Origin: Areca catechu
Lineage: Eukaryota; Streptophyta; Magnoliopsida; Arecales; Arecaceae
Direction: 5' to 3'
DNA: 64,000 nt
NCBI GenBank assembly: GCA_021397845.1
Contig: CM038040.1
Span: forward strand, 45,899,088 to 45,963,087
The notes beneath the pieces are model-generated. The model was given only the letters and a program-made list of their open reading frames with translations, was not told the DNA's origin and made no database searches. A program made the translations under genes and the position numbers. This document shows, piece by piece, positions 12,534 through 24,131 of the stretch; position 1 is the first letter of the stretch; every line of letters starts with the position of its first letter.

Positions 12534-14834
12534 TTTTTTTGGGTAAGAAAACCAATGCATTCCTTGCATTTAAGTAGTCCAAATATTACAAGCTGTATAC
12601 TGAAACAGTTTACAAACTACTATGTATGACAGAAGCCAAAGCAAAGCAGTATAAAAGATAAAGTTATTACAGTTCCCCCCAAAAATTACCAAGTTCTGTA
12701 TTTCCCAAAAACATAAGTCGAATGTTATAAGATATGAACTGTTGTAAATACATCCCAGAGAAGATATCAGAGTGATATGTTGCATTGTCCTTCTATATAA
12801 TAATATTTGGCAGTTTCTCCTTTGTTTTTGCATAGATTGACTTGGAGACGAACAGTAATATATGTAGAAGCTATAATCCATGAGAATATAATGATGTAAC
12901 AGTAGTAGCCTGGGAAAGAAATCAGGTCCGTTGAGAAGAATACATATTCCAGTTGATAACCTGAATCTTGATCCAAAACTTGGCAAACTCATTTGTATGC
13001 TACCTTTGACATTGAACATGATTCGTTGAATGTCATTGTGTTTGGATGTTCTATTGACAATATTGGTTCGGCAGCAGTAGCAATGAGTTCCTGATTGAAG
13101 AAAATATTTGGATGTTCCATTGTCAGTGTTAATTTGGCAATAGCAGCAGTGAATTCCTGTTGGAAGAAAATACAGTAGAGAAGCTGTAGTTAATTTCCGG
13201 CACAGTATGAGCAAGTGAGTGTGCCATTGAGTGAAGTACAGAAAATGTGAATAAGTGGCAGCGATAGCCGAAACAGCTTTGAAATTTTGGCCTGACAGAT
13301 AATACAAGGATGCATTGTGTTTCCTATGCCTAGTATTCAACCTATAAAATAGGTAGCTTTCGAAATCCTTAAGTCCCAAAGTGCATAAGTCTGATACAGT
13401 GAAGTTTGAGCAGATACAAGTAAAGGCAGCATATGATAATATAGAACAGTTCTTCCATTGTTGCAGTAATTGATCTGATGTGAGACAGTTGTTTTCCCGG
13501 GAGCTGCAAGCAGTAAAGTCCAGATAATTTAAATATATATGCATAGGCGATAAATAGCTCCCATTCAGCAGAATATCAATTCCAAATTGTGGACAGAGTT
13601 GTGCTCCAGATTGCATCAACAACATGTGTGTCATGACATTAAGAGTGAACAGGATTACTTGTATGGCAGCCTGTTTTCCTGTTCTATACTCAGTATCGAA
13701 ATAGCTCCAGCAGGCATCAATTGTAGGTTCAAGATGATAATAAGGGCAGCCTCGAGTAAATTTTCGGCACAGAAAGAAGCAGTGAATGTTCCAGTGAGAT
13801 AACAGGAATGTATCATAATAATAGGCAGCCAAACTCCAATTTTTTTTTTTTCTTTGGCTAATAGATAATACCAGTATGCTGTGAGTTCCATAGAAGCAGC
13901 AGCAGCCATAGAAGTAGTAGCAGCAGCAGCAAAACAAGTGTAAGAAGAAATAGAAGCAGCAGCCAATAACAGATACTGTAACCCAAATTTGTGAAATTTC
14001 AAACCATATAAGCCGCAGCAGCCAATAATAGATATGATTAAACAGGTGAAAGAATAAATAGAGATTTGTTGGTGTAGAAAATTCAGCTTTTATATGCAAT
14101 TCCATAGGTTGTATATAAATTGTGAAAATCCTGGCAGCCTTAATGTCACATAAATTCACCGTGATGCTGTAAGACAGGTTTGATAATTTTAGAACATAAT
14201 AAGCAGCAAACAAGAATGTTCTGAAATTCAGAATTCCAGAACAGTTGGCCTCTATGGAATCTGACGTTAAGCTTTGATAAGGAGTAGCAAAGGGATAACG
14301 GCTCCCATGGTAGCAGCGAAGAGTTTAGAGTAAATAATAAGTTTGAGAAGTAACATAATATCAGTAACATCTGCAGCAGGAGAATGATGATCATAGATTG
14401 GATTAGCAACATGAACCTTTATGGTATTGGTAATTGGACTTCAGTCTTTAGTTCCATCCATGGTGAAGTCATTGACCTGCAGAAGATTATTTATGCCTAA
14501 TCTCTCTATGAAGTTAAATTTTTTCCTCTCTTCTCTATTTTTCCTCTCTTTTGACCCTTTTTTGTTTTTGCTAGAGATTCCATTTTTTCCTGATATTGTC
14601 CGACTGTCCATCTTCTTTCCTTTTTGTTCTAATAATAATTTTTTTATACTTTTTCCTTTGAATTGTACGTTGTTTTGCCTTAAAAAGCTGATAGGAATAT
14701 GGTCAATGAAGGCTATATTGTAGCAGCCTTGGAAATGGTAATTATACAGATGCTGAAGTTGTTTCAAAGGTCTAAGCATATGGCAACCATAATCAGAGAT
14801 AGTAAACTTATTTACTAAAGTATAAAAATTTCGA
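12534..14834 (-). mobile_element. Retroposon with poly(A) tail and 18-bp target duplication
   Basis: The identical 18-mer ATTAAAATTTTATACTTT flanks this stretch at 12516-12533 and 14835-14852. On the minus strand the insert ends in an A run (the T run at 12531-12540). These are the marks of target-primed reverse transcription: a LINE, SINE or retroposed transcript on the minus strand. A 547-codon frame runs from 14213 to 12570 (minus), rich in Cys and Tyr and in Leu/Ser. It has no reverse-transcriptase or endonuclease motif and reads like a translated UTR with CAG/CTG-type runs. I infer a retroposed non-coding transcript or a 5'-truncated LINE tail. An inverted repeat spans 14813-14854. Confidence 0.6.
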
Positions 14835-14852
14835 ATTAAAATTTTATACTTT
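14835..14852. repeat. Target-site duplication, right copy
   Basis: Identical to 12516-12533. It is followed by the resumed repeat copy 2, which shows the insertion split an existing sequence. Confidence 0.65.
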
Positions 14853-15131
14853 AGTATGATATCATTAAAGAAGAGGATGTGCATGGATATTGAATAGTAA
14901 AAGGTGACGAGGTAAAATGGTACAAAAGAAAATTAGGTGTTGATGGAGAATTGTGTTAAGCAATTGGACATGATAAAGGGACTAGGAGATAACTTTAAAA
15001 TTTAATCGAGTTTTTAATGAAATAATATGTTGAATTTCGTGATCCGTTAATTGTGAGGTAAGATCCTAATTAATTAGACTGCTAACCTGGAGATGGTACA
15101 TATCTTTCAGACCTCTAGTACTTGGACTGTC

Positions 15132-15153
15132 CTCTCTCTCTCTCTCTCTCTCT
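15132..15153. repeat. (CT)n microsatellite upstream of the stress-protein gene
   Basis: About 11 CT units, roughly 240 bp before the ATG and upstream of the TATA box. CT-rich tracts are common in plant promoters and 5' leaders. A regulatory role is possible but not shown. Confidence 0.9.
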
Positions 15154-15223
15154 ATTAAATACCTAATATTATTTGTTTCTATTGTCGCCTTTTAGATTCA
15201 CGATTTCACATGCTATCGCCAAA

Positions 15224-15229
15224 TATAAA
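15224..15229 (+). promoter_or_regulatory. TATA box of the universal stress protein gene
   Basis: TATAAA in the context CCAAATATAAAACG, 165 bp before the ATG at 15394. Transcription would start near 15255, leaving a leader of about 140 bp. Chosen by spacing and by the lack of a better candidate. Confidence 0.5.
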
Positions 15230-15393
15230 ACGTTCTATGCAAAATTCTAATATTCTCCACTAAAATCCACCCATATGATGCAACCGGGCACGCTTCGACC
15301 TCAACCCTTGCGGCCTCTCTCTCCCACATTCTCAGCGTAACGGTAGTACAAAAATTCTCCAGAAGCACCCAAAACCCTAATCTCATTCGCGAT

Positions 15394-16170
15394 ATGAATC
15401 CCAGGCAAACGCCACCGGAGACCGATCGCCAGACGCCGGCAGCGGCGGTGGTAGCCGCGCAGGCGATCCAGCCTTCCTCCCCACGCTTCTTCTTCTCGGC
15501 CGCCGCGGCAGCGAGCCTGGGCTCGCACCGCCGAATCGCGATAGCCGTCGACCTGAGCGACGAGAGCGCCTACGCAGTACGGTGGGCGGTCCAGAACTAC
15601 CTCCGCCCCGGCGACGCCGTGATCCTCCTCCACGTCCGCTCCACCAGCGTCCTCTACGGCGCCGACTGGGGCTCGATCGACCAATCGGTCACCGCCGTGG
15701 CGTCGGCCGGCGCCGAGGACCCTGACGCCGAGGAGTCGCAGCAGAAGCTGGAGTACGACTTCGACACCTTCACGGCCACCAAAGCCCAGGACCTGGCGCA
15801 GCCCCTCGTTGAGGCTCAGATCCCCTTCAAGATTCACATCGTCAAGGACCACGACATGAAGGAGAGGCTCTGCCTCGAAGTGGAGAGGCTCGGCCTCAGC
15901 GCCGTCATCATGGGGAGCAGGGGTTTCGGTGCCTCGAGGAGGAGCAGCAAGAGCCGGCTCGGGAGTGTCAGTGACTACTGTGTCCACCATTGCGTGTGCC
16001 CTGTGGTCGTGGTACGTTACCCCGACGATGGGACTGGTGCGGTATCACGGACCAGGAGATCATCAGTGGACGGTGGCGATGGGGCGGTGGGGAAGGATTC
16101 GGAGCTGCAACCGGTGCTGGAGGAGGAGAATGAGCGCCCTGGTGCCTCTGAAGGTAAAATGGTGATTTGA
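15394..16170 (+). CDS. Universal stress protein, PHOS32-like
   Basis: A 258-residue frame with no internal stop. After a variable Pro/Ala-rich start (residues 1-45) comes a single USP domain: RRIAIAVDLSDESAYAVRWA (about 48-67) forms the first strand and helix. GDAVILLHVRSTSVLYGADW follows, then PFKIHIVKDHDMKERLC and the nucleotide-loop region VIMGSRGFGASRRSSKSRLG (about 171-190), ending VHHCVCPVVVVRYPDD. The G-x2-G-x9-G(S) loop fits ATP-binding USPs. The family is close to Arabidopsis PHOS32/PHOS34, cytosolic proteins phosphorylated after elicitor treatment (recalled). The Ser-rich tail could carry such sites. The coding DNA is GC-rich, as in many monocot genes. The ATG at 15394 starts the conserved MNP. 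The last codons may be intronic: GAAG|GTAAAA at 16153/16154 is a good splice donor, so the spliced protein may end differently. Confidence 0.93.
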   Translation: MNPRQTPPETDRQTPAAAVVAAQAIQPSSPRFFFSAAAAASLGSHRRIAIAVDLSDESAYAVRWAVQNYLRPGDAVILLHVRSTSVLYGADWGSIDQSVTAVASAGAEDPDAEESQQKLEYDFDTFTATKAQDLAQPLVEAQIPFKIHIVKDHDMKERLCLEVERLGLSAVIMGSRGFGASRRSSKSRLGSVSDYCVHHCVCPVVVVRYPDDGTGAVSRTRRSSVDGGDGAVGKDSELQPVLEEENERPGASEGKMVI

Positions 16171-19100
16171 TCATACTTTTATCTTTATGTTTTCCAATTT
16201 TTGTTTTCTCGATCATGAGCTTTGAAAGGTCAAATTTTGAGGCTTGCAGTGGTTTAAGATAAGTTCGAAGTCATTTGCATATATTCACATGAATTCTGAT
16301 ATCTTGGAGTTGTGGTTCTCTAGATGAGTTTAAGCTTTAGAGTTTTGGGGGTTGGTTGTAATTTTGTTTGAATGTGTGATGGAGATTCTCTTTTTGATTC
16401 GTGAGTTGTAAATTATGGTATGGGTGCTGCACTATTGCTTGGTTCAGTGTTACCGCAGGTGAAATTATTAACCATCAAGGCTTATCCAAATTATTATTGA
16501 TCATCTTTATGTATCCTTTTTACAAGTCATTCCTATTAAGACCTACCATAAGAACCATAGCATTAGGATTCATTATGTGTATGTATGTTAGATGCATTGA
16601 ATCTTGACTTATCTGGATGATGCATGAATTCGATTCAATGACTGTTTTCATACCTTGCTGGGTGGAATCATGGTAAACCTAAATGTACAGAACAACTTTA
16701 CATTTTTATGAATAATTTGTTTTCTCATATAAACATAACTTTTTTTTTTTAAAAAAAAAAAAGTCTTGTGCGGGGGGATTGGGATCTTGTTAGTAGTTTC
16801 CAACTATTGTTTTCTTCAAAATGAAGTGGCATGGGGCATTGGGATCGACTTTAAAATATTTCATTTTGAGGTTTTTTATCTACAGAGATAGCTAGGTTAG
16901 GAGTTAGGTGGAATGAGTCAGCTTACTTCACCTTTTGTTATCATACCTCATTGTTTCCAATTTTTAAAAAAAATATCAAGATAGGGGAATTGAAATATTG
17001 TTTTCATACCTCACCTACCTAGGTTTTAAAATTTTACCCACTCATTGGTGGAGAGATTTATCTTATTGGTCGCAATTTAAACTCATGTCGCTATATAGTA
17101 TGAATATAGAAATGTGATACAGGTACAACACAATAGAACATCACCATGATAAATCTTGAAAAGTAGGTTTCATATGACAACAATTTTCAACAAGGTATAT
17201 ATGTTTTGCATGTATGCAACAAAACATATGTAAAGCATGGTTGATTATCAAGATAATATAGTCATATGTTAGCATTAACATCCACAAACTCTATTATTTA
17301 CTCAACATTCAAATCAATAGACCATAATGTATACCATATACAATGATATCAACATCACAAACTCCAAAATTAACTGTTCATTATTAAAAGCTAGATATTT
17401 ATTGAAAGGTGGAACAACATAGAGCCCTCTTTCTCATTTCTAAAGGAACTAGCATGTATTGCTCTTGGTATGTGTCTAGTATCAATTGTTGATGTGGACT
17501 GGTACCGTCAGTACATACTAGTTCATGTGAGAACTAGTCTCCCAATTGTACTAATCTCGTTTTGTTATTAGAGTGGTTTGGTGCTAGTGCTATCATACTC
17601 CCTAAGCCAGTTTTCAACCGGAATTGTATGGCAACAGTACGTTACAATTGGTATTTGTGAGAACTAGTCCCTATGCCGGCTTTCAATTAGAATTGTGCAG
17701 CATTATTATGGTACCGTTACGATTGGTATTGATTGAAACTATTAGTATCAACAAGAATAAAAGGAACTAGAATATATTGCTCTTGGTATGTATCTAGAAT
17801 CAATTTTTGATATGGACCGGTACTGTTAATACATACTAGTTCATGTGAGAACTAGTCCCACAATTGCTCTAATCTTGTTTTGTTATTAGAACAGTTTGCT
17901 GCTGGTGATATCGTATTGAATCAGTGGTGTTTGCACCCCTATCATCTGTTTGAGTAACATTGCTTTTAAGCTTTGGAACAATATTTTGTACAGACAAGTG
18001 CTTTGAAATACCTTATTGTGGCAATCATGTATGGGTACTCTTTGGTTTATTTTGTTTTGCAGAAACAAAAAAATGGATGAAACACAACCTAAAATGTTGT
18101 GAATTTTTTTTTTTCAAAAAAACATTTTTGGTTGCTTTTTATATACATTAGTTTGGAGGACAGATGAAATTTTTGAAAATGGCATTCATGGAATTCCCAA
18201 TGTTCAAAGAGTCATATAATGTTTTAAAGGGTGAGCTGGTGTTTTGACATTCTAGTTCCAGTTGAAATTTTTGGAACTAGCACCCATGAAATGCCCAAGG
18301 TCCCAAAAGTCATCATTTCTTCTAGATGAGTTGCTGATTAACACTCTATTACTAGTGAGGGATTACTGAAAGTGTTGCTTCTTACAAAATCTTAATGTTT
18401 TTGTTGCAGTTTGATTTTTGAATTAACCTCGTGCCATATATCTTAATATTGGAACATACTCAGGCAAACTGAAAAAATGGTGGGGTGGAGGGGACCCAGG
18501 TCTTTTGGTTCACTATTTGCAGAATGATTTATATGCTTGACATGGATTATGTGACAAATTGGGGGCACTTTGAACTTTTTATTCATGATTTTCTTTTTCT
18601 AGACTTTGTAATTTTCATAAAATGTTATTTGATGGCATCTTGAAGTTGTATTTATTATTTTCTTACATTTATAGAGTTGACACTCGAAGTGGAAGTTGTC
18701 CATTACATTGCAAGAGTTAAAATATGACGAGGAAATTGTTCACTACCTTGCAACTATTTGTTATATACATCTCTTCTTGTGAGATTATCATGCCTGATTA
18801 ACTCATGTCTAGTCACTATACATGATTTGCTAATCTTGTTTACTAATGTTTCTGTTTATCTATTGATTTATCTTTTTCTTTCTTAAATCAATTCTTTGCA
18901 AAAAAAATTGTTAGAAATGCAGTTAAGTATTGGGCTCCAACTAAATTGTTGCACAAGATGTATTCTGTTTATTAAACAGAATGATAAATTATAATATATC
19001 TAATCGAATTAAATCTTGTATGGATTGTGTGGAGAGGTGCTTTTAGGGTGTTATGTTACCCATGCATTCTCATTAACTCGAGGAAATTTCTAGGAAACTA

Positions 19101-19654
19101 GATACAAGGCTCAATATATTTTTTAAAAAAAAGAGATTATGAGAATTTGAAATGGATGTGCATAAACCTAAGATTGATGGAGCAAGGGATCAGTATTTTG
19201 GAGTGCGTTTTTGGGGCTATAGCCAAAAACTTTGGAGAATCAAAAAATGGTATAGCCATGAGCCAAAAATTTTAAGCAGGCTTTGTTAGCAAGATGTGCT
19301 CGAGTCTATGTGCAAAGATCTATAGGGAGGTGGAGACATTAGCAGACATGGATATAACTTGTGATGAAAGATATGGAAAATTGAATGATCACACCAAAGA
19401 TAGCCCTTTACAGAATTGATTAGCAAGTATCAGTTCCCAGATGTGATGCTGAATTGCTTAGACCTTCTTGATATCTATGGCATCATTAGGTGAATATATG
19501 TGTTATGGGACTAGTGATAGTTTATGTGCTCTGTCATCATTCATATAAGTTATCAGCCTATTATTAGAATTGCATTTGATTTCTCACAATTAACTCATGG
19601 AAATAATTTTTCTGGATTCTCAAGCATATATCTCTCTTTTTTCTCCTTTGTTAG
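16154..19654 (+). other. Candidate 3' intron of the stress-protein gene
   Basis: A donor GTAAAA at 16154 sits 17 bases before the in-frame stop. Two acceptors would give a short in-frame end: TTTGTTAG|ATGCTTGA at 19655 (tail Asp-Ala-stop) and TTGTTGCAG|TTTGATTT near 18410 (tail Val-stop). Related plant genes often carry a last short exon, so the first is attractive, but no transcript is available. The stretch holds no other gene. It has facing T and A runs at about 16739-16763 and a direct repeat at 17442-17915. Confidence 0.35.
17442..17915 (+). repeat. Two direct repeats of ~155 bp, 318 bp apart
   Basis: Copy 1 begins AAAGGAACTAGCATGTATTG at 17442. Copy 2 begins AAAGGAACTAGAATATATTG at 17760. 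They share TTGCTCTTGGTATGT, GGACTGGTACCGT-like words and CATACTAGTTCATGTGAG. A divergent third piece (GTTTTCAACCGGAATTG versus CTTTCAATTAGAATTG) lies between them. No coding potential. Confidence 0.75.
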
Positions 19655-19662
19655 ATGCTTGA

Positions 19663-20336
19663 AGAGCATGCATCCTGTGGCATGGTCCTTATAATTCCAG
19701 GTAAAGGGTCTTGAGCTTTTATGTGAATTACTTTATTCAACAGCTTTGTTACTTCACTGGTTTGATAAATTGTGCTATACTTTTTGAGTTTTCATCTGTA
19801 GTTTTCAGTTGTTCCAATGGCATCACAAGCTACTAATTGCTGCTGTTTAGTATGACCATTTAGGGCATCTGAAGTCCATGTTATAGGTTTTTTAGTTATT
19901 GAACTAATTATTTGTTGCTGGTATTTAACTTGGCTGTCTCTCCCATTTCATTTTAGTGTAAGATATATGCTTATCATTGGCTTCCTATCTTTTCTGAGCA
20001 ATGACAAGAGGACTTCCAATTAGTATTATTTACTTTGGAAAACAAGATATAGAAGAGGCAAGAGCTTGTAATCAGCTTGACCTTCACAGATGACTCCATA
20101 CTATTTGTGGTAGGACAGGCGGCACCACAGCAATAAGCTTCTAAATCGGGTTTTCGTTCAGGTGATGCTTTGCAATTAGGAAAGCCAATACTGAAAACAA
20201 ATTCACCAACAGAAGCCCCATTCTTAAGAGGGGAAAACACCAGCCCTTGATGATCAAATTATGTAGACCATCTGGCCACGAGAAATGGAAACAAAGAGTG
20301 CCAAAAAATGTAAGAGTTTGTAGAGATAATCTTAAG
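19663..20336. other. Intergenic, possible 3' UTR of the stress gene
   Basis: No supported gene. An 88-codon minus frame (19974-20240) has no recognisable domain. If the gene's last exon starts at 19655, the first part here would be its 3' UTR. Confidence 0.3.
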
Positions 20337-20981
20337 GTTGCATTTGGTGCATTGCCAGGTAATCTTGAAAGATAATGTGGATTGCCAGTAATATAGATTA
20401 TAGGTAATATGGATTATTGTATTTGTTACATATATAGATAATATTGCATAATATAAAATCAAATATTCAAAATATATTTAAATTAAATTTATATTTTAAT
20501 TATATAAATATATATTTTTTATATTTTATCTATTTACTAAAAATATAAAATTTTATATTTTATAATACAAAAAATATAAAATATTTTATATTTGTATATA
20601 AAAATTTTTAAAAATTTAAAAATACTTTTTATACTAAATAAATTTAATATAAAAAACTTATATATTAAATAGATAATATAATTAATAAATTATTTAAATA
20701 TATTAAATAATATATTAAATTTATATATTATATTATTAGATTTAATATAATATAATATTATTATATTATAATGTTATGTCATATTTTATATTATATTATA
20801 ATATAATTGAAAGGAAAAAGGAAGGGTAATATTATCTGAAAGATTATTTGAGAGGTGGTAATCTGGATTACTATTATTTCTAGTGGCAATCCAGATTAAA
20901 AAGCATACCAAATATAGTAATATGGTGGGAGCCCTTTAAATTATCGGCAATCTGGATAGATTGCTTGCTACCTAATGCAAC
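20337..20981. mobile_element. MITE-like element with imperfect terminal inverted repeats
   Basis: The left end reads GTTGCATTTGGTGCATTGCC. The right end read on the other strand is GTTGCATTAGGTAGCAAGC. Sub-terminal words are also inverted (GTGGATTGCCAGTAATA at left, TCTGGATTGCCACTAG at right, opposite strand). The 645-bp core is extremely AT-rich (20460-20810) with no ORF. No clear target duplication was found, so the superfamily is not assigned. Confidence 0.55.
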
Positions 20982-23900
20982 ATAAAAAATTAACTTCTTT
21001 CCCCTACACCTATTATCCTATGACCATCATTGTTGGTCTGTATTAAGCACATGAGTTAAAGAAAGTAAATTAAGGAAATAACTATTTCTCTTGCATAGCA
21101 AAGTCCCAAATTATGATGACATAATTCCGATGAACTGTTTCTTCCAAACAATAGTTAGAAACATTAAAGAATTAAAATATCAAATACATGCATATGCTGT
21201 AGTTGCCATCATGATTATCGACTGCATTTGCAATAATGCATTTGTTAGTAATTTTATGGGCCTGTTTACCCTAATCTTCTTCTTCTTTTTTGTGCTTATG
21301 TACCCTTCCCCATTTTGTTAAATGGTATCCCGTATTCTAAAATCAATTCTTTGCTGAAATATTTCTCCTCATACTATCAGGCCTCTTTGGGTTAAATATT
21401 CAGATGCAGGTAAAATAGGCATAAAGCACATCAAAAGATTTGATAGAATTAGGTTCACAAGGATTGCTTTACCACCCAGTGACAAAGAATTGACCTTCTA
21501 AGCTGCCCCCCCTTTTTTTTCTGGTTTAGAACTTTATAGTGTGGAGCTTCATTTCTTCTGTGCTCAACTTTCATAAGTTCAAGGGTCAGAAAAAAAAAAC
21601 AAGAAAAATATTTTAGAGATTTATCTGCACTTATTTCAAATCCTTGAAGAAATAAGCTGAAGAGATTTTGAATTCATTAATATTTAGATGCAATGAGTTC
21701 AAAGTTGTGGATGTTTAACTTTATTGCTTCCATTTTTTGGATCTCTACCGTACAGAAAATAAACTGTACCTGTGGCAGGATGGCTGCGTTTCACCTTGAA
21801 GTCCCAAGCTCTTCTGTAAGAAATAACCTTCTTATCAATCATATTCAGAAAGATGATGAATTCATCTTATTTCTGAAAAATATGCTAGGTCTTCCTTTGT
21901 CCTTTTTCTCCAATACCTTGTGCATTTCAAAAAGCAATATTTAATAATGAACAAGAGTAAAGAAACCCAAAGGCATTGCCAAAGGTCCTACAGGTAGGAC
22001 TTTTTCCAAGCTTTTGAGGAGATTCATGGTCACGATCCACTCTCTTTTCACTTGTCCTGAAGCAAGCTGTGAAGAACCGATCATATCGTGATATAATAGT
22101 CCCATACCTAGGTGTATTGTGGGTGTCCTAGATTGTAATATTCCAAAACTGCATAAAGCACGAGCCGATATGAGCATATACTGCAGTGTGTATTGTACCA
22201 GGACATGACCACCATGCCCCTGTACCATGGTTTTTCAAACATTATCTGAAAGCAAGAACCATACCAAACTTTTGACTAGTTTGGCTAATTCCTTGTCCAA
22301 GAATAGTGGCAAGGAGAGTAAATATCTTTGAATTACCATTGAAGTACCATCAGACTCATTAAGAACTGATTCACTCGCTTTGAGTTGTTTCATCAATCTC
22401 AACCTTTGTGATCTTAGCATCAAACTTAAAATCGCTTTTTCTTTCATTCTATCAAGAATTGGAGTGCCCACCTTTTGGTTGCATGGGGTGGCCTCCTGAC
22501 TTTCCACATAGGGAAAGAAGCTTACCGGAATTCCATGACCAGCACTGCTCAGAGGCTTCACTGATTTAGGGGCCTAGGGCATAAAAAAGTCAATAGAAAC
22601 TTTTTGGTTCAATTACTCATTTCAAAGGGAGCATGCGAACCTTAAAACTTACCCTTCTGATGAGAATACGTGTTTGGTAATGTGGCGTTTGTAACAAACA
22701 TCCTATACTGGCAAGACACTCGACTGCTTCCTTGTCCTTGAACTTGTAAAGTTATGCAATCACAATCAGGTAAGCTATAAGGGATTTGAAATATATTTCT
22801 GAACCTGTCTTCAATCGACTACTGGAGCAACTGATGTAGACCAGTCCTCCACAGGCCGATACTTTTACCGTCTGTATTCTCATATCAGATATGAAAACAT
22901 TAGGATGCCTGCACCAGGGGAATGTTGATGACGTTCTAAGAGGCAAATAACATGCCTTGGGATGAAGGAACCTGGCCAAAAGTTGAAAGAAAAGGAATAA
23001 AGTGGAAAAAGAACGAAAATTCTGGAATTTTTATTCATCTTTGCAATACTAAACTGATGTAATCTCCATTTGGAATTAGAGATCGTGGCGAGATGAAATC
23101 GCGGAGATCTGATTTTAGATCTGAATGGTGGGAGGTAGACTTCTGTGCAAACATTGTTTGGGGTGAGGGCAGAGGAAAAACAGCAGAGCTTTGTGGAGAA
23201 TAGAGAATAGAAAAGAAAAGAAACAAGGAGAAGAATGGGGTAAGAAGAACTGCGGCCACTTGTTCTTAAAAGAAAAAAAAAATCAAGTATACAACCTTTT
23301 TCCAGCTGCATACAGATCTGTCTTAATAATTTTAACCGGCCAACTTTCCATCTTCCAGTAGGAGTTCTAAAATGAAATAAACATGACCCAAAACAACTAC
23401 TAAAACCCGTAATAGGTAACTCGCCGGCTGGCCTACTATTTAACAGCAAATGGAAGTGCTAATCAAGAATGGCCACTATGTGAAATACTAACGGCCTATG
23501 CTGACCCCAGTACCTTTTAATGGTGCTGTAGCATGAACGCTACTCACGAACGGTAAATAGGGTACTTTTGGACTTATTTTGGCTTCGTAGCTGCGTTGGC
23601 AACATCCTCGGATTGCTTATTCTTATTGTAAATTCCATCCGATGTCGTTGCATGCCTCCCCCTCTTCTTCCTTCTTCTTTGCTCTAGAAATCAAAATGCC
23701 CATTGTCAGGTTACTTTGGCTGTCATTTTATCTTGCTGTCATTATTTAAGATGTTTGTTGTTCCAGACTTGACATTAGAGGATCGGTGGCAGGAAATGTT
23801 GAAGAATTTCAACTGGAGTATCTATGCTAACTGACCCAATTTTTTGGTTTACTTATTTTAGTCATCAAAATGCAATTTCAACCTGCCGAACGAGTCCTCT

Positions 23901-24131
23901 CTTCCCTGTATGGGTTCTAGCACATTATCATCCACCTTCTATGTAAATTGTGGGTCACATCTGGGACCAAGACAATTATTACTTCTGGATACTCCTTCAG
24001 TTTTCATGTTCTCAAAACCAGAACCATACTTGAAATTAGATATGAAACCCTAAGGAATTCAAAGACTTAGAGTGGGTGAGGTTTCATCACAAACTTGTAA
24101 AATATTGTTGCTCCCAAAAAAAAGCTCAAAA
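20982..24131. other. Unassigned region with weak minus-strand frames
   Basis: Several minus-strand frames lie here (21941-22228, 22235-22561, 22752-22979, 22880-23449). They could be pieces of a decayed or spliced host gene, but I recognise no domain and cannot join them with convincing splice sites. Codon use and composition do not set them apart from background. Confidence 0.25.
23035..23259 (-). CDS. Hypothetical small protein with signal-peptide-like start
   Basis: A 74-codon frame starting MAAVLLTPFFSLFLFFSILY, then a small-residue stretch (SSA) that would suit signal-peptidase cleavage near residue 26. The rest is short and polar. This could be the first exon of a secreted protein whose later exons are among the fragments at 21941-22979, or chance. 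No family recognised. Confidence 0.15.
   Translation of the reverse strand: MAAVLLTPFFSLFLFFSILYSPQSSAVFPLPSPQTMFAQKSTSHHSDLKSDLRDFISPRSLIPNGDYISLVLQR

Larger units (their letters stand above)
11394..14919 (+). repeat. ~750-bp direct repeat, copy 2, split by insertions
   Basis: Copy 2 follows copy 1 head to tail until about 12083 (ending GGCCCTAGCA). It resumes at about 14845 with TTTATACTTTAGTATGATATC, the counterpart of TTTATACTTCAGCATGATATC in copy 1 near 11322. Between lie about 450 bp of unrelated AT-rich DNA and a 2.3-kb retroposon. A third, truncated copy begins near 14920 (GATGGAGAATTGTGTTAAGC) and fades by about 14990. Confidence 0.7.

Noticed and set aside
12570..14213. 547-codon minus-strand frame as a protein-coding gene
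   Set aside because: No domain, odd Cys/Tyr-rich make-up, and it lies in a poly(A)-tailed insertion with target duplications. More likely a translated non-coding transcript.
15301..15990. 229-codon minus-strand frame opposite the stress-protein gene
   Set aside because: GC-rich antisense shadow of the USP coding frame. The plus-strand frame has all family motifs.
21941..22979. Multi-exon host gene on the minus strand
   Set aside because: Some pieces look weakly protein-like, but no domain and no consistent splice chain could be built. Left as an unassigned region.
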